From Tiliqua scincoides (Eukaryota; Chordata; Lepidosauria; Squamata; Scincidae), in NCBI RefSeq assembly GCF_035046505.1, contig NC_089821.1:60730256-60794255 (forward strand): 64,000 bases of DNA, given 5' to 3'. The position numbers and the translations under genes were made by a program. Every line of letters begins with the position of its first letter. Position 1 is the first letter of the stretch. This document shows, piece after piece, positions 58,544 through 64,000 of this stretch. Below the pieces are notes generated by a model. That model was not told the DNA's origin. It saw only the letters and a program-made list of their open reading frames with translations, and did no database searches.

Positions 58544-58689
58544 TATGTCTATAAGTACAGTAATCTGTGCATGGGTTTTAGTATGTTTACTAGGCACCTG
58601 AGATAGAGTTTGTAGAGAGTATGGCACTCAGAGTGTGTGGTGCTTGGGGGTGCCAAGTGTGGCACTTATAGGAACAACGTTTAGAATAG

Positions 58690-60027
58690 CATAAGAACAG
58701 CCCCACTGGATCAGGCCATAGGCCCATCTAGTCCAACTTCCTGTATCTCACAGCAGCCCACCAAATGCCTCAGGGAGCACACCAGATAACAAGATATCTG
58801 CATCCTGGTGCCCTCCCTTGCATCTGGCATTCTGACATAGCCCATTTCTAAAATCAGGAGGTTGCACATATACATCATGGCTTGTAACCCGTAATGGATT
58901 TTTCTTCTAGAAACGTGTCCAGTCCCCTATTAAAGGCATCTAGGCCAGATGCCATCACCACATCCTGTGGCAAGGAGTTCCAAAGACCAGTCACACGCTG
59001 AGTGAAGAAATATTTTCTTTTGTCTGTCCTAACTCTCCCAACACTCAATTGTAGTGGATGTCCCCTGGTTCTGGTGTTATGTGAGAGTGTAAAGAGCATC
59101 TTTCTATCCGCTTAATCTTTCCCATGCATAATTTTGTATGTCTCAATCATGTCCCCCCTCAGGCGTCTCTTTTCTAGGCTGAAGAGGCCCAAACATCACA
59201 GCCTTTCCTCATAAGGAAGGTGCCCCAGCCCAGCAATCATCTTAGTTGCCCTCTTTTGTACCTTTTCTATTTCTACTATATCCTTTTTGAGATGCGGCGA
59301 CCAGAACCGGACACAATACTCCAGGTGTGGCCTTACCATCGATTTGTACAACGACATTATAATATTAGCTGTTTTGTTCTCAATACCTTTTCTAATGATC
59401 CCAAGCATAGAATTGGCATTCTTTACTGCCACCGCACATTGGGTCGACACTTTCATTGACTTGTCCACTACCACCCCAAGATCTCTCTCCTAATCTGTCA
59501 CAGACAGCTCAGAACACATCAGCCTAAATGTGAAGTTTTGATTTTTTGCCCCATGTGCATGACTTTATACTTACTGACATTGAAACACATCTGCCATTTT
59601 GCTGCCCTTTCTGCCAGTTTGGAGAGATCCTTCTGGAGCTCCTCACAATCACTTCTGGTCTTCACCACTTGGAAAAGTTTGGTGTCATCTGCAAACTTAG
59701 CCACCTCACTGCTCACCCCTGTCTCCAGGTCATTTATGAAGAGGTTGAAGAGCACCGGTCCCAGGACAGATCCTTGGGGCACACTGCTTTTCACCTCTCC
59801 ATTGTGAAAATTGCCCATTCACACCCAGTCTCTGTTTCCTGGTCTTCAACCAGTTCTCAATCCATGAGAGGACCTGCCCTCTAATTCCCTGACTATGGAG
59901 GTTTTTCAGCAGCCTTTGGTGAGGGTCCGTGTTGAACGCCTTCTGAAAGTCCAGATATATAATGTCCACGGGTTCTCCCACATCCACATGCCTGTTGACC
60001 TTTCCAAAGAATTCTGTAAGGTTCATA
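58690..60027 (-). mobile_element. CR1-like LINE, 5'-truncated
   Basis: Minus-strand CR1. In reading order: IIYLDFQKAFNTDPHQRLLK (RT block with first catalytic Asp), SSVPQGSVLGPVLFNLFIND, AKFADDTKLFQVVKTR (FADD catalytic pair), GVVVDKSMKVSTQCAVAVKN-like thumb, YCVRFWSPHLKKDIVEIEKV, then the CR1 3' tail at 58690. A few stops and frameshifts break the frame. It retains the roughly 0.9 kb that the next two CR1 copies have lost. Antisense in the intron. Confidence 0.9.
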
Positions 60028-60094
60028 GCTGGTGCAGGACCGAGTTGACCATGCAGCAGCAGCTGAGGCTTACTCTGGGGCAAGAAGACAAATG
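60028..60094. repeat. MITE fragment between CR1 copies
   Basis: CAGCTGAGGCTTACTCTGGG, GCAAGAAGACAAATGTCC resembles the interior of the 20.4- and 22.5-kb MITEs. Confidence 0.4.
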
Positions 60095-60813
60095 TCCACT
60101 TAAGAACATAAGAACAGCCCCACTGGATCAGGCCATAGGCCCATCTAGTCCAGCTTCCTGTATCTCACAGCAGCCCACCAAATGCCTCAGGGAGCACACA
60201 AGACAACAAGAGACCTGCATCCTGGTGCCCTCCCTTGCATCTGACATAGCCTATTTCTAAAATCAGGATGTGGCACATGCACATCATGGCTTGTAACCTG
60301 TAATAGATTTTTCCTCCAGGAACACGTCTGTTTCCTGGTCTTCAACCAGGTCTCAATTCATGAGAGGACCTGTCCTCTAATTCCCTGACTGTGGAGTTTT
60401 TTCAGTAGCCTTTGGTGAGGGTCCGTGTTGAACACCTTCTGAAAGTCCAGATATATAATGTCCACGGGTTCTCCCGCATCCACATGCCTGTTGACCTTTC
60501 CAAAGAATTCTGTAAGGTTCATGAAGCAAGACTTACCCTTACAGAAGCCATGCCGATTCTCCCTCAGCAAGGCTTGTTCGTCTATGTGTTTTGAGATTCT
60601 ATGTTTGATGAGGCAATCCACGATCTTAGCCGGTATAGATGTTAGACTGACCGGCCTATAGTTTCCCGGGTCCCCCCTCTTTCCCTTTTTAGAGATCGGC
60701 GTGACATTTGCTATCCTCCAATCTGTGGCACTGTGGCTGTTTTGAGGGACAAGTTGCATATTTTAGTCAAGAGATCTAAGTCTTTTTAGTCAAGATTTAG
60801 TCAAGAGATCTGC
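60095..60813 (-). mobile_element. Internally deleted CR1-like LINE
   Basis: Minus-strand order: RT N-terminal blocks (ANVTPISKKGKRGDPGNYRP, VSLTSIPAKIVDCLIKHRIS, EPVDIIYLDFQKVFNTDPHQ), then at 60330 an abrupt switch from ACCAGGAAACAGA to the 3'UTR (CGTGTTCCTGGAGGAAAAAT), omitting GVPQGS, FADD and thumb. The 3' end lies at 60095 with GATCAGGCCATAGGC. The 5' edge near 60770-60813 has a small tandem repeat of TTAGTCAAGAGATCT. The same junction occurs at 63920. Confidence 0.9.
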
Positions 60814-60819
60814 AGTTCT

Positions 60820-61115
60820 CCCAGACATCCTTCACATGCTGATGCATATATTAATTTCTTTGAACATGAGGGCAGTGATGGCAGACCTCTAGTGGGGCTG
60901 ATATCTCCCAGTATAGGAAAATGGGCAGAGATGAGGACATATCAGCAGGCACTGAAGGCCCTTCTGTTTCAGATCTTGTGCAGCTGCCATGCTAAGATGG
61001 TCTGCTGGCTAGCTTTATTCTGTGTCATTGACTAGTCTGGAGATGGGCCATTGTAGGGGACAACTGCCATGCAAACTGCCCTACTTGGATTTGTTTCTAA
61101 TTTTAAAAGGGGTTG
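60820..61115. other. Intron, no feature recognised
   Basis: Non-coding. Confidence 0.35.
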
Positions 61116-61123
61116 AACTAGAT

Positions 61124-61519
61124 CTATGGTTCCCAAACTTTTTAGCAATGGGACCCACTTTTTAAAATAACCCTCTATTGGGACCCATGTACTTTATGAG
61201 AGTAAAAAAATTCCATTTTAACAGCCACTCAAGCCTGTTTTTATCTTTTATTATTATGGTTGGGGGGACTGCCTTCTGAAGCATTTGTTGAGCTCCATGT
61301 TGATTGGATTGGAACCATTCTGATGGCCTGGCATTCCCTTTTGCAGTGGATTGGGGAACATTCATCTACTTGCAAGTAAACATGCACTTGTGGCCAAGTT
61401 TCACTGTCCATAGGGCTCTTAATTTTCCTTGTTGGCTATAAGCTTGTCAGTTTTGCAAACCACCCAAAATTGGGTTGTGACCCACTGGTGGGTCCCAACC
61501 CACAGTTTGGGAACCACTG
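61124..61519. repeat. hAT-type MITE
   Basis: It starts CTATGGTTCCCAAACTTTTT and ends CAGTTTGGGAACCACTG. Flanks AACTAGAT (61116-61123) and GCCTAGAT (61520-61527) share 6 of 8 bases and are centred on TA. Confidence 0.8.
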
Positions 61520-61532
61520 GCCTAGATCATGG

Positions 61533-61744
61533 TGGTCCAACACAAGGCCTACAGACTGCATGATTTTTGGCAGACCCTGAAAGCCTGGCCAAAGCCCCCC
61601 TCCACTTCGGAAGCTTTTTGGCCATGGTATTGTAGCTTCTTTTAAGAAAGAACAGCCAGAGTGCTGCAGCAGGGAGATCGAAAAGCCCTGCTGTATCTGC
61701 TCCTTGCATTCTGAACCTGCATTTGACAGGTTCAGAATGTGGAA
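61533..61744. repeat. hAT-like fragment
   Basis: It begins GGTGGTCCAACACAAGGCC, a usual hAT MITE start, and has a small hairpin at 61707-61739 (CATTCTGAACCTG / CAGGTTCAGAATG). No matching right end was found. Confidence 0.35.
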
Positions 61745-64000
61745 GTAATTGGTGGTGACATCATCACCCAGCTGCCAAAAGTTGGATCGCCCTCAGGATA
61801 AGAGGATAAATTGAACCAGAATGGAACCAGACCGCTGGTGCATAACATTAAAAAGGTGGCAGAGCAGCTTTTAAACTGATTCCTGGGGGAAAACCGACAG
61901 GAGCCGAGGGGCATCCGGTTCAGGACTCCTCATCCCTATAGGATGAGGATGGGGAGGTTAGAGAACAACAAGGTAAAGACGGAGTAGGAGTAGGAGAAGA
62001 AATTGGGAATGGTAGCCTGATGGGATGTGATAGACGGTTTGGCACAATGAGAGGATTCAGGGATGAAGGAGCTAATAAGCAGCCCATCCTGGGGCATTCC
62101 ATGTACAAATGCTTTTATGCAAATGCCCGAAGTCTCCGAGCAAAGATGGGAGAACTGGAATGCCTGTGACAAGGGAGAACATTGACATAGTGGGCATAAC
62201 GGAAACCTGATGGAATGCGGAGAATCAGTGGGATACCGCAATGCCGGGCTATAAACTCTACAGGAGGGACAGGGAGGGGCGTGTTGGAGGTGGGGTGGCC
62301 CTTTATGTTAAGGAAGGGATAGAATCCAGCAAAGTAGAGATTGAAGGTGGGTCCAACTCCATAGAATCTCTGTGGATTAAATTACCAGGCCTGAGGAGTG
62401 ATGTAATACTGGGGGCGTACTATCGTCCTCCAGACCAGAAACCGGAAGGGGACCTTGAAATGATGAAACAGATCAGGAAGGTGACAAGGAGGGACAGGGT
62501 TGTAATCATGGGGGACTTCAATTATCCTTATATTGACTGGGTCAATTTGTGTTCTGGTCATGAAAAGGAGACCCGATTTCTTGACATGCTAAATGACTGT
62601 GCCTTAGAGCAGCTAGTCATGGAGCCCACCAGAGGACAGGTGACTCTGGATTTAATATTGCGTGGTACTCAGGACCTGGTTAGAGATGTCAGTGTTACTG
62701 CGTCATTGGGGAACAGTGATCATGCTGCGATCCGTTTCGACATGCACGTCGGGGGAAGAATACCAGGCAAATCTCTCACAAAAACCCTTGACTTCCGACG
62801 AGCGGACTTCCCTCAAATGAGGAGGCTGGTTAGAAGGAGGTTGAAAGGGAAGGTAAAAAGAGTCCAGTCTCTACAGAGAGCATGGAGTTTGCTCAAATCA
62901 ACAGAGGCCCAGCGGAAGTGTATACCGCAAAGGAAGAAGGGCTCGACTAAGTCCAGGAGCGTGCCCGCATGGCTAACCAGCCAAGTTAGGCCATAAAGGG
63001 CAAGGAAGCTTCCTTCCGTAAATAGAGGTCTTGCCCTAATGAGGAGAATAAAAAGGAACATAAACTTTGGCAAAAGAAATGTAAGAAGGTGATACGGGAG
63101 GCCAAGAGAGACTATGAGAAACACATGGCCAGCAACATTAAGGGGAATAATAAAAGCTTCTTCAAATATGTTAGAAGCAGGAAACCTACCAGAAAAGCGG
63201 TTGACCCTCTGGGTGGTGAGGGAGGGAAAGAGGAGACAAAAGGAGACTTAGAGATGGCAGAGAAATTAAATGAGTTCTTTGCATCTGTCTTCACGGCAGA
63301 AGACCTCGAGCAGATACCGCTGCCCGGCCCCTCCTGACCAAGGAATTAAGTCAGATAGAGGTTAAAAGAGAAGATGTTTCAGACCTAATTGATAAATTAA
63401 AGATCAATAAGTCACCAGGCCCTGATGGCATCCACCCAAGAGTTATTAAGGAATTGAAGAATGAAGTTGCAGATCTCTTGACTAAGATATGCAACTTGTC
63501 CCTCAAAATGGCCACGGTGCCAGAAGATTGGAGGATAGCAAATGTCACGCCGATCTCTAAAAAGGGAAAGAGGGGGGACCCGGGAAACTATAGGCCGGTC
63601 AGTCTAACATCTATACCGGCTAAGATCGTGGATTGCCTCATCAAACATAGAATCTCAAAACACATGGACGAACAGGCCTTGCTGAGGGAGAATCGGCATG
63701 GCTTCTGTAAGGGTAAGTCTTGCCTCACGAACTTTATAGAATTCTTTGGAAAGGTCAACAGGCACGTGGATGCGGGAGAACCTGTGGACATTATATATCT
63801 GGACTGTCAGAAGGCATTCGACACGGTCCCTCACCAAAGGCTACTGAAAAAACTCCACAGTCAGGGAATTAGAGCGCAGGTCCTCTCCTGGATTGAGACC
63901 TGGTTGAAGACCAGGAAACAGACGTGTTCCTGGAGGAAAAATATATTATGGGTTATAAGCCATGATGTGCATGTGCTGCGTCCTGATTTTAGAAATAGGC
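61745..64000 (+). mobile_element. Internally deleted CR1-like LINE with endonuclease and partial RT
   Basis: Plus-strand CR1 running off the window. From 62105 the endonuclease domain reads YKCFYANARSLRAKMGELEC, ITET, MPGYKLYRRDREGRVGGGVA, VIMGDFNYPYIDW and LGNSDHAAIRFD, the expected APE-type order including GDFN and SDH. One TGA replaces the usual Trp after ITET, and another stop ends the frame at 62996. The linker and RT follow (KSPGPDGIHPRVIKELKNEV, ANVTPISKKGKRGDPGNYRP, YLDCQKAFDTVPH). At about 63920 ACCAGGAAACAGA jumps to CGTGTTCCTGGAGG of the 3'UTR, as in 60095-60813. It lacks FADD and cannot be autonomous. The 5' limit is approximate. Confidence 0.9.

Noticed and set aside
62241-62996. 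251-codon frame as an endonuclease/phosphatase host gene
   Set aside because: It is the CR1 APE endonuclease domain with CR1 RT downstream.
1-64000. CRISPR array, operon or phage-like system
   Set aside because: No spaced direct repeats, no bacterial gene organisation; the sequence is vertebrate.

Overview
This looks like vertebrate nuclear DNA, most likely from a squamate reptile (lizard or snake). The sequence is AT-rich with few genes. It mixes CR1, L2 and L1 LINEs with MIR remnants, hAT MITEs, and very many short elements whose ends read GGGYGCAATCCTAACC or TAGGATTGCAGCC, a combination I associate with squamates. No bacterial or organelle genes are visible. The species cannot be named from the sequence alone.

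Only one host coding segment is convincing. It is a first exon (50280-50361, + strand) inside a strong CpG island (about 50030-50960). It encodes a 27-residue signal peptide and ends in a consensus splice donor in phase 1. A four-codon upstream ORF precedes it. The MEAAV start, the leucine-rich leader and the phase-1 junction fit TGFBR1 exon 1, but this is a hypothesis because no later exon lies in the window. On this reading, 1-50000 is upstream intergenic sequence and 50362-64000 is the start of a long first intron.

The rest is a layered record of transposition. (i) One LINE family encodes the C-terminus of a reverse transcriptase followed by a Cys/His finger-like motif, and ends in a conserved tail (CCATAGTCTTTCGAGACTGA). 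The same tail ends 5S-rRNA-derived SINEs (14454-14604, 23763-23905) and internally deleted derivatives (26320-26779, 41254-41701, 52995-53502). Target duplications of 10-13 bp can be read for four of these seven copies. (ii) CR1 elements occur at 7.7, 11.6, 21.1, 30.9, 53.7, 58.7-60.8 and 61.7-64.0 kb. Two copies (60095-60813 and 61745-64000) share one internal deletion junction and so define a non-autonomous CR1 subfamily. (iii) hAT-type MITEs carry 8-bp duplications centred on TA. Two of them sit at the same register of the same palindromic MITE. (iv) A large set of PIF/Harbinger-like MITEs carries 3-bp duplications, mainly TTA. (v) Several long palindromes (fold-back elements) lie at 0.64-1.5, 33.1, 39.0-39.4, 40.8, 42.3 and 48.0-48.6 kb.

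The region 30600-33475 is a nested stack: a MITE is interrupted by a hAT element, which is interrupted by an LTR fossil, which is interrupted by a CR1 fragment; the hAT carries two further insertions. A separate 308-bp segment is duplicated almost perfectly 6.2 kb apart (12199-12506 and 18399-18706). Stretches listed as 'no feature recognised' were read on both strands and showed no exon or repeat family I could name.
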